Below are positions 25,243 through 34,408 of a stretch of 64,000 nucleotides of DNA, piece after piece. The first letter of the stretch is position 1, and every line of letters starts with the position of its first letter. The notes beneath the pieces are model-generated. The model saw only the letters and a program-made list of their open reading frames with translations, was not told the origin of the DNA and did not search any database. The stretch covers positions 3,410,001-3,474,000 of the forward strand of contig NZ_CP133778.1 of the NCBI RefSeq assembly GCF_034347405.1, read 5' to 3'. Origin of the DNA: Pseudomonas sp. CCC3.1. Lineage in GTDB: Bacteria; Pseudomonadota; Gammaproteobacteria; Pseudomonadales; Pseudomonadaceae. Both the position numbers and the translations under genes were made by a program.

Positions 25243-25989
25243 TTAGCGTCCGCCCCCCAAATCGAGGAAGGTGCCGGTGGCATAAGACGCCTTGTCCGAC
25301 AGCAGCCAGATAATGGCTTCGGCAACTTCTTCCGGGCGACCGCCTCGGCCCATGGGAATAATCGGCTCAAGTTTGCTGACGCGCCCCGGATCGCCGCTCA
25401 GGGCGTGGAAGTCAGTGAAAATGTAGCCCGGTCGCACGGCGTTGACTCGAATGCCCTCGCCTGCCAGTTCTTTGGACAAGCCCAGGGTGAAGGTGTCGAG
25501 CGCGCCTTTGGAGGCGGCGTAGTCAACGTATTCACCCGGTGAACCCAAGCGCGCAGCAACCGATGAAACGTTGACGATGTTGCCACCCTGCCCGCCGTAA
25601 CGCGGCGACATGCGCAGCACCGCGTGTTTCGCACACAGGATGGGGCCCAGGACATTGGTTTTGAGGGTGTGCACAATACGGCTTTGCGACATTTCGTCGA
25701 CCCGGGACTTTTGCCCCACGGTGCCCGCGTTGTTGACCAGCGCCGTGACACGCCCCAACTCCAGGTCAACCCTGGCGAACAGGCTGATAACTTCGTCCTC
25801 GTTGCTCACGTCAGCCTGCACGGACATCGCTTGTACGCCAAGGGCGCGGACTTCTCGCAGCACTTCGTCGGCCGATACGTCGTCAGACTGGTAGTTGATG
25901 CAAATCCGGTAGCCCTGTTGCGCGGCCAATAGCGCCGTAGCCGCTCCGATGCCGCGCCCACCACCGGTGATCACGATGACTTTATCCAT
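25243..25989 (-). CDS. SDR-family oxidoreductase
   Basis: A 248-residue classical short-chain dehydrogenase. It has the cofactor glycine motif TGGGRGIGAATA at residues 8-19, the NNAG motif near 87, and the catalytic Ser with YAASKG (Tyr-x-x-x-Lys) near 155-165. ADVSNEDEV and an Asn after the first strands suggest NADP(H) preference, but this is weak. It stands alone between the palindromic element and the MucR-like gene, so no substrate can be inferred. Confidence 0.88.
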   Translation of the reverse strand: MDKVIVITGGGRGIGAATALLAAQQGYRICINYQSDDVSADEVLREVRALGVQAMSVQADVSNEDEVISLFARVDLELGRVTALVNNAGTVGQKSRVDEMSQSRIVHTLKTNVLGPILCAKHAVLRMSPRYGGQGGNIVNVSSVAARLGSPGEYVDYAASKGALDTFTLGLSKELAGEGIRVNAVRPGYIFTDFHALSGDPGRVSKLEPIIPMGRGGRPEEVAEAIIWLLSDKASYATGTFLDLGGGR

Positions 25990-26056
25990 AAATACGTGCT
26001 CCCACTCACAACGGTGTCAATGTGATCGCCAGAGTAACCGCGATGGGAGGAGTTTG

Positions 26057-28153
26057 TCAGGCCGGTGTCGGTTTACCTGAAACAGGCTGTTCAGCCCGAT
26101 GAATGTCTACCATAAATTGCTCGGCCGGTAATGGCTGCCCCAGCAGAAAGCCTTGCAAGGAATCACAGCCCAAGGTGGTCAAGAAACTTTGCTGGGTGTC
26201 GGTCTCCACGCCTTCGGCCACGATCCGCAACCCCAGCGCCTGACCCAACGCCACAATCGCCGAGACAATCGCGGCATCATCGCTGTCATGCTCCAGATCG
26301 CGCACGAATCCACGGTCAATTTTCAGTTCATTGGCCGGCAGCCGCTTGAGGTACATCAGGCTTGAGTAGCCCGTGCCAAAGTCATCAATGGACAGGTCAA
26401 CGCCCATCTGCGACAGCTTTTGCAGCACGGTCATGCTCGCGTCAGCATCGCTCATGGCCGTGGTTTCAGTGATTTCCAGGGTCAGACTGTTGGCCGGTAA
26501 CTGATGACGTTCCAGCGCCGAGAGAACACTGTCGACCAGCCCGGAATAGCAAAACTGCAAGGCCGACAAGTTGACCGCGATGCGCCAGTGGCTGTAGCCC
26601 TCATCAAACCAGACGCGCATTTGTCGGCACGCTTCGTTGAGCACCCATTCACCGATCGGGATGATCAGCCCGGTCTTTTCCGCCAGTTCGATAAAGGTTT
26701 CCGGCAGCAATAAACCTTGCTGCGGATGCTCCCAGCGCAACAAGGCTTCGGCGCCTACCGGCTTGCCATTGCTGGCGTCGAATTTGGGCTGATAGTGCAA
26801 CCGGAACTGGTTGTGCTCCAGTGCCTGACGCAGGTCTTGCAGCAACTGCAGTTGTTTGCGGGCGTTGGTGTTCATCGAGACGTCGAAGAAGCTGTAGCTG
26901 TTTTTACCGCTGCCCTTGGCGTGGTACATCGCCGCGTCCGCATTCATCAGCAGTTCTTCAGCGGTCTGGCCATTGCCGGGGTACAACGCAATGCCGACGC
27001 TCGCAGAGATCTGTAGATCATGCTCCGCCACCCTAAAGCCCTTCGACAGCAGGCTGACCTGACGCGCGGCAACCTGTGGCGCATCGTCTGGTTCGGTCAA
27101 GCGCACCAGCAGCACAAATTCATCGCCACCAATGCGCGCCAGGGTGTCCTGGCTGCGCAATTGTTCGCGCAAACGCAGGGCCACTTCGCGCAGCAACAGA
27201 TCACCCAAATGGTGGCCAAAGGCATCGTTGACCGGCTTGAAGCCGTCCAGGTCAATAAACATCAACGAGAAACAACCCCCCTGCTCCGTGACTTTGCCCA
27301 TGGCCTGTTCGATCCGATCAGCCAACAGAATGCGATTCGGCAACCCGGTCAAGGTGTCATGCAGGGCCAGTTGGGTGAGTTCTTCGTTGGCCAGGGTCAG
27401 TGAGTCCGCCAGCGCCGCCGTGCGGGCGTCCAGCCGCGCATCGAAAATCGAGGTCAGCAGGGCAATCACCAACACCGCCAGACTGGACACCAGCACCAGG
27501 TTGTCGAGACCTTTGCCGCTCAACCCCGTTGCAATCGCGCCGCAGTAACTGCCGATCGGGAAGCTCGCCGCCGCCATGCCGGTGTAGTGCATGCCGACAA
27601 TTGCCAGGCCCATGATGACCGAGGCCCCGCCCCGCGCCAGACGCACATAAGGGGTTTGCTTGCGCAAGCGAAACGCTATCGACAGCGCAGCCGCTGAAGC
27701 CCCGACGGCGATCACCAGCGACAGGCCAAACAGGGTCGGGTCGTAATCAATGCCCGGCTGCATGCGCAGGGCGGCCATGCCGCTGTAGTGCATGGCACTG
27801 ATCCCGGCGCCCATGATTAAAGCGCCGAACAGCAATTGCAGCGCAGGCAAGCTCGGCTGGCTGACCAGCCACAAGGCAAACCCGCACGACAAAATCGCCA
27901 CCAGCAACGACCACAGCGTAAGCCCCACGTCGTAGCCCAGTTCTAGCGGCAACTCCAGCGCCAGCATCCCGATAAAGTGCATGGACCAGACGCCAAAGCC
28001 CATGGCCAAGGCCCCACCTGCCATCCACAGGTAGGCCGTGCGACCGCGCGAAGTAGCGATTCGTCCAGTGAGGTCAAGGGCGGTATACGACGCCAGAATC
28101 GCGACGCAAAGGGAAATAAACACCAGCGCGGGAGAGTACGTTGCAGCAACCAT
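26057..28153 (-). CDS. mucR: MHYT-GGDEF-EAL membrane c-di-GMP protein, MucR-like
   Basis: The 698-residue protein starts with a seven-helix MHYT sensor. The three signature motifs are at M58 (MHFIGM), M121 (MHYSGM) and M188 (MHYTGM), thought to bind metal and sense O2, CO or NO. A GGDEF domain with intact motif in ARIGGDEFVLLV and an RSQD inhibitory site comes next, then an EAL domain with EALLRWEHP, DDFGTGYSSL and VAEGVE. The layout and length match MucR of P. aeruginosa, which supplies c-di-GMP for alginate and affects nitric-oxide-induced dispersal. The family match is secure; orthology to MucR is likely but not proven. Confidence 0.85.
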   Translation of the reverse strand: MVAATYSPALVFISLCVAILASYTALDLTGRIATSRGRTAYLWMAGGALAMGFGVWSMHFIGMLALELPLELGYDVGLTLWSLLVAILSCGFALWLVSQPSLPALQLLFGALIMGAGISAMHYSGMAALRMQPGIDYDPTLFGLSLVIAVGASAAALSIAFRLRKQTPYVRLARGGASVIMGLAIVGMHYTGMAAASFPIGSYCGAIATGLSGKGLDNLVLVSSLAVLVIALLTSIFDARLDARTAALADSLTLANEELTQLALHDTLTGLPNRILLADRIEQAMGKVTEQGGCFSLMFIDLDGFKPVNDAFGHHLGDLLLREVALRLREQLRSQDTLARIGGDEFVLLVRLTEPDDAPQVAARQVSLLSKGFRVAEHDLQISASVGIALYPGNGQTAEELLMNADAAMYHAKGSGKNSYSFFDVSMNTNARKQLQLLQDLRQALEHNQFRLHYQPKFDASNGKPVGAEALLRWEHPQQGLLLPETFIELAEKTGLIIPIGEWVLNEACRQMRVWFDEGYSHWRIAVNLSALQFCYSGLVDSVLSALERHQLPANSLTLEITETTAMSDADASMTVLQKLSQMGVDLSIDDFGTGYSSLMYLKRLPANELKIDRGFVRDLEHDSDDAAIVSAIVALGQALGLRIVAEGVETDTQQSFLTTLGCDSLQGFLLGQPLPAEQFMVDIHRAEQPVSGKPTPA

Positions 28154-28259
28154 GGGCCTTCTCTTGAGCGAATCCGAACAGCGTCCATGCCCGGTAGAAA
28201 ATGCGCGATTGTACTGCTTCCTCAGGCGAACGCACGCTAATGCGAATACCTGTCATCAA

Positions 28260-29144
28260 TCAGGCCGTCTGAGCTCGAACATCAAGTCTGATTTTCTCGA
28301 TATAGCGCACCACTGCAGGCGATTTCTCAAATCGACGATAGATCAAAGACAGCCAGGACGTAGCCTCACTGCCTTCAATTGTCCGATACAGCACATTCGG
28401 CAGGCAGATATGCCCTACCACTGACGCCGGAACGACTGCCACGCCCTGACTCAAGGAGACCAGCGCAATCACCGCCACCAACCCACCCGGCTGCGCGCCC
28501 AGTTTCGGCGCATAACCGCCCTGTGCCGCGACCTGCAAAGTGCCGCTGATTTGCTCGGGCAGAATGAACGTTTCGTGCTGTAAATGCTCAGCATTGATGC
28601 GCTTGAGGCGCGTTAGCCAGCTATCGGCTGCCAGCGCCAGGACAAACCCTTCACCCTTCAGACGAATGGTTTCCAGTTCGGGGGGCAGCGCCATCGGGCA
28701 ACGCACGTAGCCGAGGTCGAAACGCCCTTCGGTAACCTGTGCTGGCAAGCTGGCCATCGGCGCTTCACGCACGCTGAGGCTGACCTGCGGCGAGTCGTGC
28801 GAATAGGCCTGTACCTGGCGTTGCAACACGCCGGAATACACCGCCGAGGCCACGTAGCCTAATTCGATATGCCCGGTTTCCCCGCGCCCGGCACGTTGCG
28901 CATGGTGCTGTGCCCGCTCGAACTGACGCACTGTCGCATCGGCCTCGGGCAGCAGCGCCTGACCGGCCTCGGTCAGGCTGACCTGACGCTGTTCGCGCAC
29001 AAACAGGCGCACCCCAAGGGCGTTTTCAAGGTCCTGAATTTGTCGACTCAAGGTGGGCGGCGCAATGCCCAGCACTTCGGCCGCACGGGTGAAATTGCAG
29101 TGCTGTGCAACCGCCAGAAAGTAGCGAAAGTGACGTATATCCAT
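28260..29144 (-). CDS. LysR-type regulator divergent from an MFS exporter
   Basis: The 294-residue protein begins MDIRHFRYFLAVAQHCNFT with the LysR HTH (PPTLSRQIQDLE) in residues 1-60, then a CatR/BenM-like effector domain. It is divergent from the DHA2 exporter gene across 162 bases, a common regulator-pump layout, so it probably controls that exporter in response to its substrate. Confidence 0.9.
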   Translation of the reverse strand: MDIRHFRYFLAVAQHCNFTRAAEVLGIAPPTLSRQIQDLENALGVRLFVREQRQVSLTEAGQALLPEADATVRQFERAQHHAQRAGRGETGHIELGYVASAVYSGVLQRQVQAYSHDSPQVSLSVREAPMASLPAQVTEGRFDLGYVRCPMALPPELETIRLKGEGFVLALAADSWLTRLKRINAEHLQHETFILPEQISGTLQVAAQGGYAPKLGAQPGGLVAVIALVSLSQGVAVVPASVVGHICLPNVLYRTIEGSEATSWLSLIYRRFEKSPAVVRYIEKIRLDVRAQTA

Positions 29145-29306
29145 AGCAGCGTTAGCTCAAAGGTAATGAAGTTCGGGCAGTCAGCTAACGCACCTCGGCC
29201 TGCGCAGCGATACCCTGTCAGCACCGCCACACTAGAGAGCCCCGAACATGCCCGTCAACCTGATTACTTACAAAGTAATAGCCTTTTCTAACCCAGGGTT
29301 GCGCCC

Positions 29307-30824
29307 ATGAAAACAGTCAGCCCGCGCCTGACCCTGCTCACTGCCAGCGGGGTGTGTTCACTGATCGTGCTCGACACCAACATCGTCGCGGTCACCCTGC
29401 CCACCATCGCCCGCGATCTGGGGGCCAATTTTGTCGACATCGAATGGGTCGTCAGCGCCTACATGCTGGCGTTTGCCGCCCTGCTGCTGCCCGCCGGGAG
29501 CATTGCCGACCGCATCGGGCGCAAAACCACGCTGATCTGGGGCCTGTGCATTTTCATGCTCGCCTCACTCGGCTGCGGCGCCGCACCCAACAGCCTGCTG
29601 CTGGAAATCGCCCGCGCCGTCAAAGGGGTCGGCGCGGCCTTGTTGCTGACCTCTGCACTGGCCTCCATCGGGCATGCCTTTCATGACGAAGTCGAGCGCG
29701 CCAAAGCCTGGGCTTTTTGGGGCGCCTGCATGGGCGTGGCCATGACCGCCGCGCCGACCTTGGGCGGGCTGATCACCGAATACCTGGGCTGGCGCTGGAT
29801 TTTCTACCTCAACCTGCCGATCGGTTTAGGGCTGCTGGCGCTGGTCCGGCATGCCATCAGCGAGTCCCGCGACCCGCAAGCGGCGCGGCTCGACCCGTGG
29901 GGCAGCCTGGCCTTCAGCGCCAGCTTGCTGTGCCTGATCTGGGGGTTGATCGAAGCCAACCGCATTGGCTGGGACAACCCGCTGACCTACGCTCGCTTAT
30001 GCGGCGGCGCGTTGCTGCTGGCGCTGTTTGTGTGGGTTGAATCTGTGCAGCAACGGCCGATGATCGACCTGCAACTGTTTCGCCATCCGCGCTTCATCGG
30101 TGCCCTGCTGGGTATGTTTGCCTATGCCGGTTGCGCCCAGGTGATGATGACGCTGCTGCCGTTTTACCTGCAAAACGGCTTGGGTTTCAGCGCCATTATG
30201 TCGGGGTTGGGCATGCTGCCCTTTGCCCTGACCATGCTGATCTGCCCGCGCATCGGCGCACGCCTGGCGTCACGGTTCAGCCCGGCGAGCATGATGGCCG
30301 CAGGCTTGACCCTGGTCGGTTGCGGCAACGTGCTCAGCGCCTGGGCGGTCGGCCATGGCGGCTACCTGAGCTTTGCCTTGGCCACGGCAGTGACGGGCGC
30401 GGGCGCCGGGTTACTGAATGGCGACACGCAAAAAAACATCATGGCGTGCGTGCCGCGAGATCGCGTGGGTATGGCTTCCGGCATGAGCACCACCATGCGC
30501 TTTAGCGCCATCGTGCTGGCCATCGGCGTATACGGCGCGCTGCTGGGCGGCCACACCGAGCAACATCTGCACGCCAGCCTTGCGCAAGAAGCCGATCAAT
30601 GGCTGGGGCAAAGCCACTTTATTGCCTCGCGCGTGGTGGCCGGGGATATGCAGGGGGCGCTCAGTCAGTTGCCGCTGGCGGTGCAAACCCAAGTCCAGCC
30701 GCTGGCGACTCGGGCATTTATGGCGGGTTTCAGTAGCCTGCTGTGGGTGGCCGGGGTATTGGCCTTGCTGGGTGCGCTGTTGGTAGGAACGCTGATGCGC
30801 AAACCGATTCCGCGGTTCACTTAG
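29307..30824 (+). CDS. DHA2-family MFS drug exporter
   Basis: A 505-residue membrane protein with about 14 predicted helices, as in EmrB/QacA-type proton antiporters. The DHA2 motifs are visible: LDTNIVAVTLPTIARDL in helix 1, the loop motif GSIADRIGRKTTLI, and APTLGGLITEYLGWRWIFY in helix 5 (motif C). No membrane-fusion partner gene is adjacent, so it resembles QacA-like single-component pumps. Its substrate is unknown. Regulation is probably by the divergent LysR gene. Confidence 0.9.
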   Translation: MKTVSPRLTLLTASGVCSLIVLDTNIVAVTLPTIARDLGANFVDIEWVVSAYMLAFAALLLPAGSIADRIGRKTTLIWGLCIFMLASLGCGAAPNSLLLEIARAVKGVGAALLLTSALASIGHAFHDEVERAKAWAFWGACMGVAMTAAPTLGGLITEYLGWRWIFYLNLPIGLGLLALVRHAISESRDPQAARLDPWGSLAFSASLLCLIWGLIEANRIGWDNPLTYARLCGGALLLALFVWVESVQQRPMIDLQLFRHPRFIGALLGMFAYAGCAQVMMTLLPFYLQNGLGFSAIMSGLGMLPFALTMLICPRIGARLASRFSPASMMAAGLTLVGCGNVLSAWAVGHGGYLSFALATAVTGAGAGLLNGDTQKNIMACVPRDRVGMASGMSTTMRFSAIVLAIGVYGALLGGHTEQHLHASLAQEADQWLGQSHFIASRVVAGDMQGALSQLPLAVQTQVQPLATRAFMAGFSSLLWVAGVLALLGALLVGTLMRKPIPRFT

Positions 30825-30843
30825 GCGTTGCGCACGGCCAAGG

Positions 30844-30909
30844 GTAGGAACGAGCTTGTCTCGCGATCTTTTAAACGATCAATAGATCGCGAGACAAGCT
30901 CGCTCCTAC
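30844..30909. repeat. REP doublet between convergent genes
   Basis: GTAGGAACGAGCTTGTCTCG pairs with CGAGACAAGCTCGCTCCTAC around ATCTTTTAAACGATCAATAGAT. It fills the short gap between the exporter stop and the thiolase stop and may serve both as a terminator-like barrier. Confidence 0.82.
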
Positions 30910-30926
30910 AGTTGGAATAGCGGCTG

Positions 30927-32135
30927 TCAGTTCAGCTCAAACAACCCTGCCGCGCCCATGCCGCCGCCTATGCACATGGCAACCACGACAAACCGTGCGC
31001 CCCAGCGCCGACCTTCCAGCAGGCTATGGCCCACCATCCGCGCACCCGACATGCCAAACGGGTGACCAATGGAAATGGCCCCGCCATTCACGTTCAGACG
31101 GTCATTGGGGATTTCCAGGAAATCGCGGCAGTACAGCACTTGGCAGGCAAACGCTTCGTTGATTTCCCACAGGTCAATGTCGGACACGGTCAGGCCAAAA
31201 CGCTTGAGCAATTTAGGAATCGCAAACACTGGCCCGATGCCCATTTCATCCGGCGCACAGCCGCTCACGGCAATCCCGCGATACACGCCCAAGGCCTCGA
31301 TCCCACGCTCTTTGGCTTGCGCACGGCTCATCAGCAAGACCGCCGAGGCGCCGTCAGAAAACTGCGAAGCGTTACCCGCAGTGATGAACTCGCCCTGCTG
31401 CACCCACTTGCCGTCTTTCCACACCGGTTTAAGTGCAGCCAGATCTTCAAGGGTGGTGGACGGACGATTGCACTCGTCACGATCGGCTATCACGTCCTGG
31501 TGACCGCTCGGCTGGCCTTCTTTGTCGAACAGCAGTTTGCGTGCGGCCAAGGGCACGATTTCGTCGCTGAACAAACCGCCAGCTTGCGCCGCCGCCGTGC
31601 GTTGCTGGCTTTGCAGCGAATACTGGTCCTGAGCTTCGCGACTAATACCATAGCGACGCGAGACGATTTCCGCCGTTTCGAGCATCGGGATGTAGGCGGT
31701 CGGCATGCACTCCAGCACGGCTTCGGACTGGGCTCGATAGGTGTTTTTGTATTTATTCTGGGTCAGCGACAACGACTCGACACCGCCCGCCACTGCAATC
31801 GACATTTCGCCGGTCAGGATGCTTTTGGCGGCCAGGCCGATGCTCATCAGGCCCGACGCGCACATGCGGTCAATGGCCATGCCCGGCACCGTGTCGGGCA
31901 GACCACCGGTGTAAGCACACAAACGACCGAGGTTGTAGCTCTGAGTGCCCTGCTGTGCTGCGGCACCCATGATCACGTCTTCGACCGAACCCGGCTCGAT
32001 GCCAGCGCGCTCCACCACGGCCCGCACTACATGCCCACCCAACACGGGGGCTTCGGTGTCGTTAAACGAACCCCGGAAGGATTTGCTCAGCGCGGTCCGG
32101 GCTGTGGAGACAATCACAACATCATTCAAATTCAT
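30927..32135 (-). CDS. Acetyl-CoA acyltransferase (thiolase)
   Basis: A 402-residue thiolase that cleaves 3-oxoacyl-CoA with CoA. The nucleophilic Cys is in DRMCASGLMS near residue 90, the HPFGMSGARM motif near 350 gives the second His, and the last Cys is in CIGGGMGAAG. Four extra codons from a GTG at 32147 would overlap the preceding gene's stop as GTGA; I prefer the ATG. It is the last gene of the minus-strand catabolic operon. In family terms it is a general FadA-type thiolase, less specific than the one at 34409. Confidence 0.93.
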   Translation of the reverse strand: MNLNDVVIVSTARTALSKSFRGSFNDTEAPVLGGHVVRAVVERAGIEPGSVEDVIMGAAAQQGTQSYNLGRLCAYTGGLPDTVPGMAIDRMCASGLMSIGLAAKSILTGEMSIAVAGGVESLSLTQNKYKNTYRAQSEAVLECMPTAYIPMLETAEIVSRRYGISREAQDQYSLQSQQRTAAAQAGGLFSDEIVPLAARKLLFDKEGQPSGHQDVIADRDECNRPSTTLEDLAALKPVWKDGKWVQQGEFITAGNASQFSDGASAVLLMSRAQAKERGIEALGVYRGIAVSGCAPDEMGIGPVFAIPKLLKRFGLTVSDIDLWEINEAFACQVLYCRDFLEIPNDRLNVNGGAISIGHPFGMSGARMVGHSLLEGRRWGARFVVVAMCIGGGMGAAGLFELN

Positions 32136-32143
32136 GTTCCGGC

Positions 32144-32614
32144 TCACTTGTGAAGAGGGTTGAAGGTGTAGCGGCTGATGGTGTCCACCACGCAGCCCGG
32201 GCGGTCGCTGCCCTCGATTTCGACGCTGATCCGCACCACCGCTTGCAGGGCTTCGCCGAGTGCTTCTACGCGCAGGATTTCGCCATGCCCACGTACCCGC
32301 GAGCCGACTTTTACCGCTGCCGGAAAACGCACGCGATCAGTGCCGTAGTTGATGCCCATGGCCAAGTTGGCGAACTGCATCAGTTGCGGCATAAACAGGT
32401 TGGCCAACGACAAGGTCAGGTAGCCGTGGGCGATACAGGCGCCAAACGGGCCTGTGGCGGCACGCACCGGGTCGACATGAATCCACTGATGGTCGCCGGT
32501 CGCTTCGGCAAACAGGTTGATGCGCTCCTGGGTAATCTCCAGCCAATCGGTACGGCCCAGGTCCTGGCCTTGCGCGGCCAGTAGCTGTTCGGCGCTGCTA
32601 AATAGCGTGCTCAT
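32144..32614 (-). CDS. MaoC-like (R)-specific enoyl-CoA hydratase
   Basis: A 156-residue single hot-dog protein. The hydratase motif is seen as ATGDHQWIHVDP near residue 40 (catalytic Asp and His), followed by GPFGACIAHGYLTLSL and INYGTDRVRFPAAVKVGSRV. It hydrates a 2-enoyl-CoA to an (R)-3-hydroxyacyl-CoA. The sequence recalls mycobacterial HtdZ (Rv0130) from memory. It sits 9 bases after the SDR gene at 32624 and touches the thiolase gene downstream, so it is co-translated with the CoA-pathway genes. Confidence 0.9.
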   Translation of the reverse strand: MSTLFSSAEQLLAAQGQDLGRTDWLEITQERINLFAEATGDHQWIHVDPVRAATGPFGACIAHGYLTLSLANLFMPQLMQFANLAMGINYGTDRVRFPAAVKVGSRVRGHGEILRVEALGEALQAVVRISVEIEGSDRPGCVVDTISRYTFNPLHK

Positions 32615-32623
32615 GGGTTGTCC

Positions 32624-33409
32624 TCACGCCTGTTGCGAGCTGACGGGCAGCACTTCGCCGACCATGTACGAGGCGTAGTCGCTGGCCAGAAACACCATGA
32701 CGTTGGCCACCTCCCAGACTTCGGCGGCGCGGCCAAAGGCTTCGCGGCTGGCCAGTTGTTCGAGCAATTGGCTGCTGGAGGCCTTTTTGAGAAAGTCGTG
32801 CAAGGCAATCGACGGCGCCACGGCGTTGATCCGCACCCCGCTTTCAGCGGCTTCCAGCGCGCTGCAACGGGTCAGGGCCATGACCCCGGCCTTGGCGGCG
32901 GCGTAATGTGCCTGTTCTTTCTGGGCGCGCCAGCCGAGTACCGAGGCATTGTTGACGATGGCCCCGGCGCCACGCCGTTCCATGTGCGGGAGCATGGCGC
33001 GGGTCATGCGCATGGTGCCGGTCAGGGTGATGTCGAGCACCGACGACCATTGCTGGTCGCTCATTTCAGTGAGGCGAACCTGACCACCAAGACCGGCGTT
33101 GTTGATCAACACGTCGACCCCGCCCAAAGCATCTTCGGCTGCGGCGACCAGCGCTTGTACGTCTGCTTCGACAGTCACGTTGCACAGTTGCCCGTAGACC
33201 GCTTGCAGGCCGGTTTCGGCCTTGAGGCGTTCGACGGCTTCTTCGAGGCGACGCGGGTGGATGTCGGAAATCATCAAGGCACGGCAGCCTTCTTCGGCGC
33301 AGCGTTTGGCGGCGGCATAACCGATGCCTGCCCCCGCGGCGGCGGTGATCAAAATCGACTTGCCGGCCAGTAACTGGTGGCCGGGGACGTAAGGAGGCGC
33401 TTGTCTCAT
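32624..33409 (-). CDS. SDR resembling IpdF of steroid C/D-ring degradation
   Basis: A 261-residue SDR. The cofactor loop reads TAAAGAGIGYAAAKR, and NNAG is near residue 105. The catalytic segment is NNASVLGWRAQ followed by HYAAAKAGVMALTRCS, and the end has EAFGRAAEVWEVA and ASDYASYMVGEVLPVSSQ. These stretches agree closely with what I recall of actinobacterial IpdF (Rv3559c), a hydroxyacyl-CoA dehydrogenase acting on CoA esters from the last two steroid rings. The role here is inferred from that and from neighbours of the same type. It precedes the MaoC gene and follows the REP at 33445. Confidence 0.82.
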   Translation of the reverse strand: MRQAPPYVPGHQLLAGKSILITAAAGAGIGYAAAKRCAEEGCRALMISDIHPRRLEEAVERLKAETGLQAVYGQLCNVTVEADVQALVAAAEDALGGVDVLINNAGLGGQVRLTEMSDQQWSSVLDITLTGTMRMTRAMLPHMERRGAGAIVNNASVLGWRAQKEQAHYAAAKAGVMALTRCSALEAAESGVRINAVAPSIALHDFLKKASSSQLLEQLASREAFGRAAEVWEVANVMVFLASDYASYMVGEVLPVSSQQA

Positions 33410-33444
33410 GGTTGAATTCTCTTGTTAAAACAGACCCAAAACCT

Positions 33445-33510
33445 GTAGGAGCGAGCTTGCCTCGCGATCTTTTAAACAATCGAATGATCGCGAGGCAAGC
33501 TCGCTCCTAC
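33445..33510. repeat. REP doublet inside the catabolic operon
   Basis: A GTAGGAGCGAGCTTGCCTCG-type inverted repeat lies in the 107-base gap between two co-directional SDR genes. As RNA it would form a strong hairpin that could set different message levels for the proximal and distal halves of the operon. Confidence 0.85.
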
Positions 33511-33516
33511 AGGGTG

Positions 33517-34395
33517 TCAGCTACCCCACACCCGTTGCGGCGTGGGCGCTTCGGACACTAGTTGGCGCATGGCCTCGCCCACTTCTTCAGGCTGCCATTG
33601 CGCGCCTTTGTCGCGGGTGACACCGGTGCGCCAGCCATCGCCCAGCGACAGTCGCCCACCCTGGCTTTCGATGATTTGCCCGGTCACGTCGCGCGACAGG
33701 CTGCTGCCCAGCCACACCACCAGCGGCGCAACGTTTTCCGGCGCCCAGGCATCAAATCCGCCGTCTTCAGGCTTTTTCACCATATCCGGCATCGCGCTTT
33801 CGGTCATTGAGGTACGCGCCGCCGGGGCCAGTGCATTGGCGGTCACGCCATAACGCGCCAGTTCGGCGGCTTGTACCAAGGTCAACGCGGCAATCGCGCC
33901 TTTGGCCGCGCTGTAGTTGGACTGCCCCACCGAACCTTGCAAGCCCGCGCCGGAGCTGGTGTTGATGATGCGCGCATCCACCGGTTGCCCGGCCTTGGCC
34001 TGATCGCGCCAGCGCTTGCCCAGGAGGTTGGCCAGACAAAAATGCCCCTTGAGATGCACGCGCACCACCGCATCCCAGTCTTCTTCGCTCAGGCTGATAA
34101 ACATCCGGTCGCGCAAGATGCCTGCATTGTTGACCACCACGTGCACCTCGCCAAACGCCGCCAATGCGGCATCGACGATGTGCTGGGCAGTGGCCGTCGT
34201 CGTGATGTCGTCATCGTTGGCGATGGCCTGGCCGCCCGCGTCGCGGATTTCTGCTACCACCGCTTCGGCCGCTTCACGGCGAATATCGTTGACCAGCACA
34301 TTCGCGCCTTGCGCCGCGAATGCCAGCGCGTAGGCCCGGCCTAAGCCGCCGCCCGCGCCCGTAATGATGACGGTACGTCCTTCACAAATTGCCAT
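33517..34395 (-). CDS. SDR of the 17-beta-HSD4/Rv3548c type
   Basis: A 292-residue SDR, longer than usual at the C-terminus. Motifs are TGAGGGLGRAYA, NNAGILRDRMF near residue 90, and IINTSSGAGLQGSVGQSNYS with AAKG giving the catalytic Ser-Tyr-Lys, then APENVAPLVVWLGS. This pattern matches the (3R)-hydroxyacyl-CoA dehydrogenase domain of peroxisomal multifunctional enzymes and, from memory, Rv3548c of the mycobacterial KstR2 regulon. It lies 13 bases downstream of the thiolase gene at 34409 in the same operon, so a CoA-ester substrate is likely. Confidence 0.85.
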   Translation of the reverse strand: MAICEGRTVIITGAGGGLGRAYALAFAAQGANVLVNDIRREAAEAVVAEIRDAGGQAIANDDDITTTATAQHIVDAALAAFGEVHVVVNNAGILRDRMFISLSEEDWDAVVRVHLKGHFCLANLLGKRWRDQAKAGQPVDARIINTSSGAGLQGSVGQSNYSAAKGAIAALTLVQAAELARYGVTANALAPAARTSMTESAMPDMVKKPEDGGFDAWAPENVAPLVVWLGSSLSRDVTGQIIESQGGRLSLGDGWRTGVTRDKGAQWQPEEVGEAMRQLVSEAPTPQRVWGS

Positions 34396-34408
34396 GTCAG
34401 TGCTCCTG

